From an uncultured Actinomyces sp. (GTDB lineage: Bacteria; Actinomycetota; Actinomycetes; Actinomycetales; Actinomycetaceae), in assembly GCA_916719935.1 (NCBI GenBank), contig CAKAPY010000110.1, forward strand, positions 1 to 5,269: DNA of 5,269 bases. Reading direction: 5' to 3'. Within the stretch, counting starts at the first letter, position 1. The number at the start of each line of letters is the position of its first letter. The position numbers were made by a program, and so were the translations under genes. The notes under the pieces are model-generated. The model saw only the letters and a program-made list of their open reading frames with translations. It was not told where the DNA came from and did no database searches. Shown in pieces: positions 1-5,269 of this stretch.

Positions 1-1306
1 CGGGAGCGAAGACTTGTACTCGACGAGCCGGGGCAGGCGCAGGGCGAGCCTCGTTCTGTCTGGGTCGGGGCTGAACGCTCGACTGACTCTCGTGGATGTG
101 TCGGGTCGGAGTCGCCGTCGGTAGGGGCTTCGCAGTCGCAGAACGCGTCTGATCATCACTTGAAGGCACAGTAGGCGTCGAAGTGGCGGACGGAGTTACT
201 GAAGGTGTTGCCGTCGGTGTGGGAGTTGCACTTGCGCAGGCAATCTTCGTAGTGAGTTCAAGATCGGTCTGCTTTGATTTGTCAGCACCCAAACGCTTCC
301 AGATGAAACGAGTAGTTGTTTCGCTGACCGCATCGGGGGTGCACTGACTGATTGTTTGACGTATCTGAGCAGTGATCGTGATGGTGGAGCCCTTTGGCAT
401 GTTGATCACGGAATGGAAGGGCGAGAACTCAGGCTTGTCCTGGGTAAGGGTAAGTGATTCTGCATACCCATCGGCGCGCTCGGGGCAGGTTGCTCCGCCT
501 TTAACTGCGCACTGGAGGCTCCAAATGACATTACTGCTGCCGGCGACGTTACTGGAGAAAACGCCTTCAATCTCGATGTCCTTCGCATCCTTGCCGACAT
601 TGGTCAGCTCGAATGTCAGGGTACGAATTTCTCCGTTTTGGACGAGGATCTCAGGAGTTGCAAGCGAAGAATCGATGGCGGGAATATCCTTTTCCTGCAA
701 CTCATCGAGAGTCTTCGCATCCTGCTCATCACCTTGTAATTGAGCAATTGAGGTGGCGTTGGCGGAAGGTGTTGCGTTGCTCTCAACCCAAACCGTACCT
801 TCGTGCCCCTTCAGGTCGTTCAGAGATGGCGTATCGTCGCTGGATGCCGGCTTGGGGTCAAGCTGATCGAAGGTAACCGCCGGAGTCTGATTGGACAGTG
901 TAGTTTCAGGCGCAAACTCAGCACCTTCGATAATTACCTCTGCCTTTTCATAAGGTGTGCGGACAAATTTCTTTGCCAGCGGGGAATCGCTTTCAAGAAC
1001 AAGGCGATCGGGAGTCGACTGAAGATCCTTGACGCTGTGAGTTGGAGCTGCGCTGGGGGCTTCGGCCGTAGCATGTACATCTAGGTTGCCGCCGGCATCG
1101 TCTAGATGATCAAGAGGATCAGTGGAAACAGTCGTAACGGGCGCTGTGTCCGGATGCGCAGATGCGGAAGACCAGGGCAGAGCTAAAAGGGTAAAGGACC
1201 CGCCAATCGCGGCAGTTGTGAGAAGAATTAGGGTGCGCGAAAACGTGGAGCCCTGTCGATACGACAGTGCCCTTCGGGAGTTTTGCGATCCTAAGCGAAT
1301 CCTCAC
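1..1306 (-). CDS. Secreted DUF11-like surface protein, 3' end beyond the window
   Basis: A reverse-strand frame is open from a GTG at 1306 to the left edge, giving 435 residues with no stop. An in-frame TAA lies upstream at about 1388-1390, and GTG is the only usable start after it. It is preceded by AGAAAGGG at a 5-nt gap. Residues 1-24 are basic; 25-45 are hydrophobic (TLILLTTAAIGGSFTLLALP), followed by SSASA|HPD, a good signal peptidase I site after A50. Residues 51-216 are low-complexity, rich in Asp, Glu, Ala, Pro and Thr, and probably extended. Residues 217-357 form a beta-rich domain with LTFELTNVGKDAKDIEIEG, a W-x-x-x-C/GGATCP pair and MPKGSTITITA, as in DUF11-type domains of actinobacterial surface proteins. 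Four cysteines (266, 274, 322, 357) could form two disulfides outside the cell. From 361 a Thr/Pro-rich stretch begins, typical of a wall-spanning or linker tail. Whether an LPXTG anchor or transmembrane helix follows cannot be seen. Function is unknown; adhesion or envelope structure is inference. Confidence 0.8.
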   Translation of the reverse strand, partial: MRIRLGSQNSRRALSYRQGSTFSRTLILLTTAAIGGSFTLLALPWSSASAHPDTAPVTTVSTDPLDHLDDAGGNLDVHATAEAPSAAPTHSVKDLQSTPDRLVLESDSPLAKKFVRTPYEKAEVIIEGAEFAPETTLSNQTPAVTFDQLDPKPASSDDTPSLNDLKGHEGTVWVESNATPSANATSIAQLQGDEQDAKTLDELQEKDIPAIDSSLATPEILVQNGEIRTLTFELTNVGKDAKDIEIEGVFSSNVAGSSNVIWSLQCAVKGGATCPERADGYAESLTLTQDKPEFSPFHSVINMPKGSTITITAQIRQTISQCTPDAVSETTTRFIWKRLGADKSKQTDLELTTKIACASATPTPTATPSVTPSATSTPTVPSSDDQTRSATAKPLPTATPTRHIHESQSSVQPRPRQNEARPAPAPARRVQVFAP

Positions 1307-1311
1307 ATGGG

Positions 1312-1319
1312 CCCTTTCT
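1312..1319 (-). promoter_or_regulatory. Ribosome binding site of the secreted-protein gene, next to an overlapping ATGTGA
   Basis: On the minus strand AGAAAGGG lies 5 nt before the GTG start at 1306, which fixes that start. An out-of-frame ATG at 1308-1306 shares its G with the GTG and is followed directly by TGA, making a minimal start-stop. The ATG is only 3 nt from the Shine-Dalgarno bases, so the GTG is the better placed of the two. Confidence 0.55.
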
Positions 1320-1379
1320 TTGAACGCAATTCGTGTGATGGGAACACGTATTGCTGGAGGGTTCTTGCAGTCTGCACTG

Positions 1380-1408
1380 CTAATAGTTTATAGGTTTTGT
1401 CAAGTTAA
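1380..1408 (-). promoter_or_regulatory. Candidate promoter of the secreted-protein gene
   Basis: On the minus strand TTAACT (1408-1403) and TATTAG (1385-1380) are separated by 17 nt; each matches the housekeeping -35 and -10 consensus at four of six bases. A perfect TTGACA (1403-1398) overlaps the first element, but 12 nt from TATTAG is too short and nothing -10-like lies at 16-18 nt. With the 17-nt pair the leader would be about 65 nt. The surrounding A+T-rich sequence supports a promoter here; the exact elements are uncertain. Confidence 0.4.
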
Positions 1409-1411
1409 TGG

Positions 1412-1427
1412 GATACAGAAGTGTATC
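1412..1427. promoter_or_regulatory. Perfect 6+6 inverted repeat, possible operator
   Basis: GATACA (1412-1417) and TGTATC (1422-1427) are exact reverse complements with a 4-bp centre, GAAG. The dyad ends 4 bp upstream of the candidate -35 of the secreted-protein gene, on one face of the promoter where an activator or repressor dimer often binds. I do not recognise the motif as the site of a particular regulator family. A chance dyad in A+T-rich DNA remains possible. Confidence 0.35.
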
Positions 1428-1462
1428 TTATGACCACTTTTCCCTGATATTCCCGCAGAAAT

Positions 1463-1483
1463 GTCATGCAAGGTAACCATGAC
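1463..1483. repeat. Perfect 6+6 inverted repeat in the menB 3' intergenic region
   Basis: GTCATG (1463-1468) and CATGAC (1478-1483) flank a 9-bp centre that contains the small palindrome GGTAACC. It could be a protein-binding dyad or a weak RNA hairpin after menB. No U-run follows on either strand, so a classical intrinsic terminator is not supported. Confidence 0.3.
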
Positions 1484-1503
1484 TTGAGCTGTGACAAAGC
1501 TGG

Positions 1504-1521
1504 TTGGCTCCTGAAAGCCAA
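1504..1521 (-). terminator. Weak hairpin just past the menB stop, possible terminator
   Basis: TTGGCT and AGCCAA form a perfect 6-bp stem with a 6-nt loop, 8 bp beyond the menB stop codon. On the menB transcript the hairpin is followed by CCAGCUUUGU, not a real U-tract, so intrinsic termination would be inefficient. On the plus strand it is followed by ATTAGTATTT. It is the best-placed candidate for ending the menB transcript before the secreted-protein promoter, but confidence is low. Confidence 0.3.
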
Positions 1522-1529
1522 ATTAGTAT

Positions 1530-2507
1530 TTAGAAATAATAAGGGAAGGAAGACCAGTCTGGCGAGCGGTGTTCGATGAAGGCATCGCGACCTTCCTGAG
1601 CCTCATCCGTCATGTACGCCATGCGCGTCGCTTCGCCGGCAAAAACCTGCTGGCCGGCCAAGCCGTCATCGGCCAAGTTGAAAGCAAATTTCAGCATGCG
1701 GATAGCCTGTGGAGACTTCGTTGCAATGATCCGAGCCCACTCCAACGCGGTTTCCTCCAGCTGAGCATGGGGAACGGCCTCGTTAATGACGCCCCAGCGC
1801 TCCGCAGTATCGGCGTCATAGCGCCTGGCAAGGAAGAAAATCTCACGTGCACGCTTATCACCCGCTTGACGCGCGAGCAGTGCAGAGCCGTAACCGGCAT
1901 CAAAAGAGCCAACATTCGCATCGGTTTGCATAAATGCGGCATGTTCACGAGAAGCAATCGAGAGATCGCACACAACATTCAAGCTGTGGCCACCACCAGC
2001 CGCCCAACCGGGAACCGCCGCAATAACGACCTTCGGCATGGTGCGGATCAAGCGCTGGACCTCCAAAATATGAAGGCGTCCCGCGCGTGCGGGGTCAATT
2101 TGCTCGCGTCGCTGTTCCACTCCCGCCGAGGCCTTGCTGCCCTCAAGTTCGTAGTGGTAGCCATCTTTTCCGCGGATCCTCTGGTCGCCACCCGAGCAGA
2201 AGGAATAGCCACCGTCGCGAGGGGATGGCCCGTTTCCCGTCAAAATAACCGCAGCGACATCGCTGGTCATTCGTGCGTGGTCCAGACAACGATAGAGCTC
2301 ATCAACGGTGTGTGGGCGGAACGCATTGCGAATTTCTGGACGATCGAAAGCAATACGGACCACGGGCAAGTCGGCGCCCTTTTCAGTTCCGTCGACGGGG
2401 CCTCGGGAAATCCCGCGGTGGTAGGTCATATCGGTCAGCTCGAAACCCTCAACTTCACGCCAGCGCGAAGGGTCAAAGGTGTCGGAAACGAAATTCAGTG
2501 CGCTCAT
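1530..2507 (-). CDS. menB: 1,4-dihydroxy-2-naphthoyl-CoA synthase (MenB), type II
   Basis: Crotonase-fold enzyme of menaquinone synthesis; it closes the naphthoquinone ring of o-succinylbenzoyl-CoA in the cytosol. From the ATG at 2507 it has 325 residues, close to mycobacterial MenB. Clear landmarks: FDRPEIRNAFRPHTVDELYR (54-73), the CoA/oxyanion segment SFCSGGDQRIRGKDGY (102-117), GRLHILEVQRLIRTMPKVVI (143-162), GWAAGGGHSLNVVCDL (167-182), QTDANVGSFDAGYG (194-207) and the C-terminus PDWSSFPYYF. The Asp at 196 (QTD), where the E. coli-type enzyme has Gly, marks the type II class that does not need bicarbonate; D203 in SFD is the other conserved acid. Compared from memory with the M. tuberculosis protein there is an extra stretch at about 33-47 and a longer loop at about 119-138. 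The frame extends upstream to an ATG at 2588, but those 27 residues do not resemble the family; GGGG near the 2507 ATG is a weak ribosome site. No other men gene is adjacent in view. Confidence 0.96.
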   Translation of the reverse strand: MSALNFVSDTFDPSRWREVEGFELTDMTYHRGISRGPVDGTEKGADLPVVRIAFDRPEIRNAFRPHTVDELYRCLDHARMTSDVAAVILTGNGPSPRDGGYSFCSGGDQRIRGKDGYHYELEGSKASAGVEQRREQIDPARAGRLHILEVQRLIRTMPKVVIAAVPGWAAGGGHSLNVVCDLSIASREHAAFMQTDANVGSFDAGYGSALLARQAGDKRAREIFFLARRYDADTAERWGVINEAVPHAQLEETALEWARIIATKSPQAIRMLKFAFNLADDGLAGQQVFAGEATRMAYMTDEAQEGRDAFIEHRSPDWSSFPYYF

Positions 2508-2528
2508 ATCCCCAACAATAGCGGCCGA

Positions 2529-2557
2529 TGACCACTTGCCGCCTAGAGGGTTAGGAT
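2529..2557 (+). promoter_or_regulatory. Tentative promoter of the hexosaminidase gene in the 93-bp divergent region
   Basis: menB and the hexosaminidase gene diverge from 2508-2600, so both promoters should lie there or just inside menB. On the plus strand TAGGAT (2552-2557) is a fair -10, with TGACCA (2529-2534) 17 bp upstream as a poor -35. On the minus strand TATCCT can be seen at about 2552-2557 as well, without a good -35. The assignment is weak. Confidence 0.25.
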
Positions 2558-2586
2558 AGGGATGTTCATGCAGTTGATGACTAAGC

Positions 2587-2593
2587 AAAGGAG
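2587..2593 (+). promoter_or_regulatory. Strong ribosome binding site that sets the hexosaminidase start
   Basis: AAAGGAG sits 7 nt before the ATG at 2601. The same frame also has ATG codons at 2562, 2568 and 2577, but the first lies only a few bases from any plausible transcription start and none has a comparable Shine-Dalgarno sequence. The 2601 start is therefore preferred, removing 13 residues from the longest reading. Confidence 0.8.
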
Positions 2594-2600
2594 CTCGTCA

Positions 2601-4127
2601 ATGTCCTCCTCTCTGTCCGCGATTCCCGGACTTCTTCCACTTCCGGTCTTCATTGAAGAGGCCGATGCGCATCCGGGAGAAGCCACTTGGGCAGAAATTA
2701 GCCCCTCTGTTGTGCTGAAGACTCCCGAGGAATTTTCGGCGGCAATTGCACCCCTGGCAATCCCCGAGGAATGGCAGTTCGCAGAGGCCTACATTTTGAC
2801 GATTTCCGCTGGAAGCGCGCAGGTGACCGCTGCTACTGAATTGGGGTTGTCTCGAGGCCTGCGTCGCCTCAACACATTGGCCATCGCGAATCACAGCCGG
2901 GCCCCCATTGCAGTGAAGATCATCGACTATCCCGCTTATAGGCACCGCGGCTTGCACATCGATGTTGCCCGCCATTTCTTCGGCGTTCCCACGATCCTTC
3001 GCGTCATGGATGCGATGAGCGAAGTGGGGTTGAACATCTTGCATCTGCACCTGAGCGATGATCAGGGATGGCGCATTGAAATCCCGCAATTCCCCGAACT
3101 CATTGAACGCTCATCCGATTGTGCAGTCGGTGGGGAAGAAGGCGGCTACTACACTCTTGATGACTATCAGACCCTGGTCGAGGGAGCGCGCTCGCGGATG
3201 ATTGCGATCATCCCCGAAATTGATATCCCCGGACACGTCAATGCTGCTCTCCACGCGATTGAAGGACTCAATCCCGATGGTGTCTGTCCGCCCCTTTACG
3301 AAGGAATGGAAGTCGGCTTCTCGACTCTCTCAACCAAGGCGCCCGCGACCCAAGCCTTCCTCGAGGCCGTTGTCGAGACCCTTGCTCCCTTCTCTCCTGC
3401 GGGAATCCACATCGGTGGGGATGAGTCCTTCTCGACCGCAGAAGGTGACTACCCGATCATCGTTGGCAGCCAGATCGAACGCATCCATGCACTGGGCAAG
3501 CGCGCTGTGGCGTGGGAGGAAGCCGCGGATCTGCTGGGTGAAGGCGATCTTGTTCAGGTCTGGCATGATGACCTCGAGGGCGACTCTATCGCTCGTGCAG
3601 TCGCGCGCGGCGTGCGTGCAGTCATGTCTCCAGGTCCGAAAGCCTACTTCGATATGAAGGAATACCCGGAGCAGAAGCTTGGGATCACGTGGGCCGGAAT
3701 CCTTCCTCTGAAGAAAGCCTGGGATTGGGATCCCGAGAGCATCTGTGAGGGCGTGGACCGCAAGGGAATTGAAGGCGTCGAGGCCTGCCTGTGGAGTGAA
3801 ACCCTGCGCCGAGAGAAAGACGTCTGGGAGATGCTGCTTCCGCGCCTAGCGGGTCTTGCTGAGGTTGCCTGGGCGGGAGGCCCCCGTGGAAGCTGGGAAG
3901 ACTTCCAAGAACGTTTGGCGGGCCTCGCAAGCGCGGGAGGGCTGCGTGCTACCGCATCGCATGAAACAAGATGGGCAGCGAATCCTTCGTTGAGTTTTAA
4001 GCCTGTGCGTAGAGGCGCATCAGACGTTCAACTTCTTCTCGAACCAGATGAGTTGCGGGGCCGACATACTTTCGCGGATCGACAATCTTCGGGTTTTCAT
4101 CAAGAATCTGACGAACGCCCTGGGTGA
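2601..4127 (+). CDS. Cytosolic-type GH20 beta-N-acetylhexosaminidase
   Basis: Hydrolyses terminal beta-linked GlcNAc or GalNAc from oligosaccharides by substrate-assisted catalysis. An N-terminal GH20b-like domain covers roughly residues 10-105. The TIM barrel follows: YRHRGLHIDVARHFF (113-127, with the substrate-binding Arg116), HLHLSDDQGWRIEI (148-161), PEIDIPGH (205-212), HIGGDES with the catalytic pair D274-E275 (270-276), VQVWH (W321), AYFD (Y349, D351) and CLWSE (W398). No signal peptide or membrane segment is visible, so it probably acts on imported glycans. The recognisable family sequence ends by about residue 465. The frame continues to a TGA at 4127 (508 residues), and the last 43 residues or so lie antisense to the aldolase gene, are Arg/Ser/Asp-rich and look unlike GH20. 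Out-of-frame stops at 3991-3993 and 3998-4000 would give the usual length after a single frameshift. The gene is convergent with a kinase-aldolase unit that may use its products. Confidence 0.93.
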   Translation: MSSSLSAIPGLLPLPVFIEEADAHPGEATWAEISPSVVLKTPEEFSAAIAPLAIPEEWQFAEAYILTISAGSAQVTAATELGLSRGLRRLNTLAIANHSRAPIAVKIIDYPAYRHRGLHIDVARHFFGVPTILRVMDAMSEVGLNILHLHLSDDQGWRIEIPQFPELIERSSDCAVGGEEGGYYTLDDYQTLVEGARSRMIAIIPEIDIPGHVNAALHAIEGLNPDGVCPPLYEGMEVGFSTLSTKAPATQAFLEAVVETLAPFSPAGIHIGGDESFSTAEGDYPIIVGSQIERIHALGKRAVAWEEAADLLGEGDLVQVWHDDLEGDSIARAVARGVRAVMSPGPKAYFDMKEYPEQKLGITWAGILPLKKAWDWDPESICEGVDRKGIEGVEACLWSETLRREKDVWEMLLPRLAGLAEVAWAGGPRGSWEDFQERLAGLASAGGLRATASHETRWAANPSLSFKPVRRGASDVQLLLEPDELRGRHTFADRQSSGFHQESDERPG

Positions 4128-4833
4128 AGACGACATTCAGGTGTGTCGATACGTTGATCTTGGTCATTCCGGCTTGAATTGCCGCGACCATGCCCTCGTC
4201 GGGAACGCCGGAAGAGCCGTGCAAAACCAGTGGGACAGGCACGAGTTCGTGGATTGCAGCAATCAGCTGATTGTCCAAAACCGCCTCGCGAGTTGCCATC
4301 GCGTGAGAAGAACCGACAGCAACAGCAAGCAGATCAACACCGGTATCTGCAACAAACTGGGCCGCATCTTCAGGATTGGTACGTGCCGAAGGGTCGTGGA
4401 CACCGTTCTTTCCGCCAACTTCACCCAGTTCGGCCTCAACGCTAACACCGTGCTCATGAGCGAAAGCGGTGATCTCAGCGGTAGTCTCACGGTTCTGTGC
4501 ATCTGGAAGCTTTGAACCGTCGTACATGATCGAGGTAAAACCGAGCTCAACAGCCTCACGGCACAAATCGGTGGATTCAGCGTGATCAAGGTGAACGGAA
4601 ACGGGAACGGAGGAGGCCTCGGCAAGCTCGATAAGCGCGCGCCCCAGGGGACGCAGGCGACCACCGTGATACTTCACGGCATTTTGGGACAGCTGGAGAA
4701 CCAAAGGCAAACCGGTGTTTTCGGCGGCATCGACAAATGCTTCAGCGTGATCAAGAAGGACCACGTTAAAAGCCGCAAGGCCAACCTTGCGGGCGGCGCA
4801 ATCGCGTGCAAGTACAGCGGTATCAGCAAGCAT
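3997..4833 (-). CDS. Class II ketose-bisphosphate aldolase, GatY/KbaY-like
   Basis: Zinc-dependent aldolase that splits tagatose-1,6- or fructose-1,6-bisphosphate into dihydroxyacetone phosphate and glyceraldehyde 3-phosphate. It is complete at 278 residues, close to the 280-290 of KbaY/GatY and shorter than glycolytic FbaA. Motifs: AFNV (21-24), HLDHAES (81-87, catalytic Asp83 and metal ligand His84), VEAELGEVGG (132-141), GSSHAM (174-179, ligand His177), LHGSSGVPDE (204-213, ligand His205) and KINVSTHL (225-232). KINVSTHL resembles the KINVATEL of tagatose-type enzymes more than the NIDTD of FbaA. Ala178 follows the second metal His where many relatives have Gly; this may be normal in the actinobacterial subgroup. 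The ATG at 4833 has AGAAAGTAGG 5 nt upstream. It lies 22 bp after the kinase gene on the same strand, so they are probably co-transcribed. Substrate (tagatose, fructose or another bisphosphate) is not settled by sequence. Its stop lies inside the open frame of the convergent hexosaminidase. Confidence 0.9.
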   Translation of the reverse strand: MLADTAVLARDCAARKVGLAAFNVVLLDHAEAFVDAAENTGLPLVLQLSQNAVKYHGGRLRPLGRALIELAEASSVPVSVHLDHAESTDLCREAVELGFTSIMYDGSKLPDAQNRETTAEITAFAHEHGVSVEAELGEVGGKNGVHDPSARTNPEDAAQFVADTGVDLLAVAVGSSHAMATREAVLDNQLIAAIHELVPVPLVLHGSSGVPDEGMVAAIQAGMTKINVSTHLNVVFTQGVRQILDENPKIVDPRKYVGPATHLVREEVERLMRLYAQA

Positions 4834-4838
4834 AGCGA

Positions 4839-4848
4839 CCTACTTTCT
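4839..4848 (-). promoter_or_regulatory. Ribosome binding site of the aldolase gene in the 22-bp kinase-aldolase gap
   Basis: On the minus strand AGAAAGTAGG ends 5 nt before the ATG at 4833. The gap between the kinase stop (4856-4858) and this start is too short for an independent promoter and terminator, which supports one mRNA with separate initiation at the aldolase. Confidence 0.55.
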
Positions 4849-4855
4849 TAACAAA

Positions 4856-5269
4856 TTAGGACAGGCGAACAGGAGAAATTCGGGAAAGAAGCTCCTCGCG
4901 AAGGGGAAGATCAATCTCCCCAGCGACGGGCATCGTCACCGCGGCGGCAGAGGTTGCGACGGCCTCGGCAATGGCACTAGGAATCTGCGACTCAAGGTCG
5001 TCCCCCGCCTGAGCAAGCGAGCGAGCGAGGGATGCGACGCAGGCATCGCCGGCACCGGTGGGATTGCCCTGAAGGACAACTCCGGCCTCGGCGTGCCAAT
5101 GACTCTCGCGAGAGAAGAGGTCCATTCCCTCTTCACCTCGCGATACGCACACCCAGCTCGGTCCCTGCTCGATAAGGGCACGCGCGCCCTCTTCGATGGA
5201 GGACGCGCCCGTAGCCTCAGGACCATCCTTGGTTGAGTGCGCTGCGTGGGCCGATGTCCTCAAGCCCAA
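4856..5269 (-). CDS. PfkB-family sugar or sugar-phosphate kinase, C-terminal part (5' end beyond the window)
   Basis: The minus-strand frame is open from the right edge to a TAA at 4858-4856, giving 137 residues. The TTG at the very edge is internal, not a start, because the family N-terminal half is missing. The segment contains the PfkB C-terminal signature NPTGAGDACVASLARSLA (residues 69-86 of the visible part), with the anion hole GAGD at 72-75 and Asp75 as catalytic base. It is preceded by the strand WVCVSRGEEGMDLF typical of ribokinase-fold enzymes. The tail SAAAVTMPVAGEIDL resembles the 1-phosphofructokinase/tagatose-6-phosphate kinase branch (FruK/LacC) more than ribokinase. The aldolase follows after 22 bp. 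With that partner, a ketohexose-phosphate kinase making fructose- or tagatose-1,6-bisphosphate is the likeliest role; this is inference, and the substrate-binding half is not in view. Confidence 0.88.
   Translation of the reverse strand: MGLRTSAHAAHSTKDGPEATGASSIEEGARALIEQGPSWVCVSRGEEGMDLFSRESHWHAEAGVVLQGNPTGAGDACVASLARSLAQAGDDLESQIPSAIAEAVATSAAAVTMPVAGEIDLPLREELLSRISPVRLS

Noticed and set aside
1006..1053. Arg-Arg pair in the secreted protein's N-terminus viewed as a Tat signal (actual residues 11-12, about 1271-1276)
   Set aside because: The pair lies about 13 residues before the hydrophobic core and lacks the rest of the twin-arginine consensus, so a Sec signal with a long basic region is more likely.
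372..1433. Several plus-strand frames of 87-123 codons opposite the secreted-protein gene, and a 64-codon minus-strand frame at 406-600
   Set aside because: The long reverse frame from 1306 has a signal peptide and a coherent domain. These are shadows in other frames with no family resemblance.
1569..2531. 320-codon plus-strand open frame opposite menB
   Set aside because: It lies almost wholly antisense to menB, whose motifs are unmistakable. Its translation shows no recognisable domain and it has no good ribosome site.
2508..2588. 27-residue N-terminal extension of MenB from the ATG at 2588
   Set aside because: The extension has no family similarity, overlaps the hexosaminidase leader and ribosome site, and MSALNF at 2507 already gives the expected MenB N-terminus.
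4048..4851. Plus-strand frames of 88-155 codons opposite the aldolase, and a 133-codon minus-strand frame inside it
   Set aside because: The aldolase is complete with all metal-binding residues, so these are out-of-frame or antisense shadows.
5016..5029. AGCG tetranucleotide run (about 3.5 units) in the kinase gene, as a phase-variation tract
   Set aside because: It is too short to slip at useful rates and encodes the normal helix SLARSLA after the GAGD motif.

Overview
The window looks like an ordinary chromosomal stretch from an actinobacterium of intermediate G+C (mid-50s to 60% by eye, not counted). The strongest pointer is a MenB of the mycobacterial type. Surface-protein architecture and a cytosolic-type GH20 hexosaminidase beside sugar-phosphate genes would fit Actinomycetaceae or relatives. 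That family placement is inference.

Layout, left to right. Positions 1-1306 (minus strand) hold most of a secreted protein whose 3' end lies beyond the left edge. It has a long signal peptide, a low-complexity Asp/Glu/Ala/Thr-rich segment, one DUF11-like beta-sandwich domain with four cysteines, and a Pro/Thr-rich tail. Positions 1307-1529 are an A+T-richer intergenic region with a candidate promoter for that gene and three perfect inverted repeats, one of them just upstream of the -35 region. Positions 1530-2507 (minus) encode MenB of the menaquinone pathway. Positions 2508-2600 form a short divergent intergenic region. From 2601 (plus) runs a GH20 beta-N-acetylhexosaminidase without a signal peptide. 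Its frame stays open to 4127, 131 bp into the convergent aldolase gene. Positions 3997-4833 (minus) encode a class II ketose-bisphosphate aldolase of the GatY/KbaY type. Positions 4856-5269 (minus) are the C-terminal part of a PfkB-family sugar (phosphate) kinase that enters from the right edge, 22 bp upstream of the aldolase.

The kinase and aldolase are almost certainly one transcription unit. Together they could phosphorylate a ketohexose phosphate and split the bisphosphate into two trioses. With the convergent hexosaminidase this suggests amino-sugar catabolism, for example GalNAc via tagatose-6-phosphate, but the deaminase/isomerase and transporter genes that would confirm it are not in view. 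menB and the secreted protein have no obvious functional link to that set. I see no RNA genes, mobile elements or CRISPR arrays, and no convincing undescribed system. The points most worth checking are the hexosaminidase/aldolase 3' overlap, the dyad by the surface-protein promoter, and the C-terminal tail of the secreted protein.
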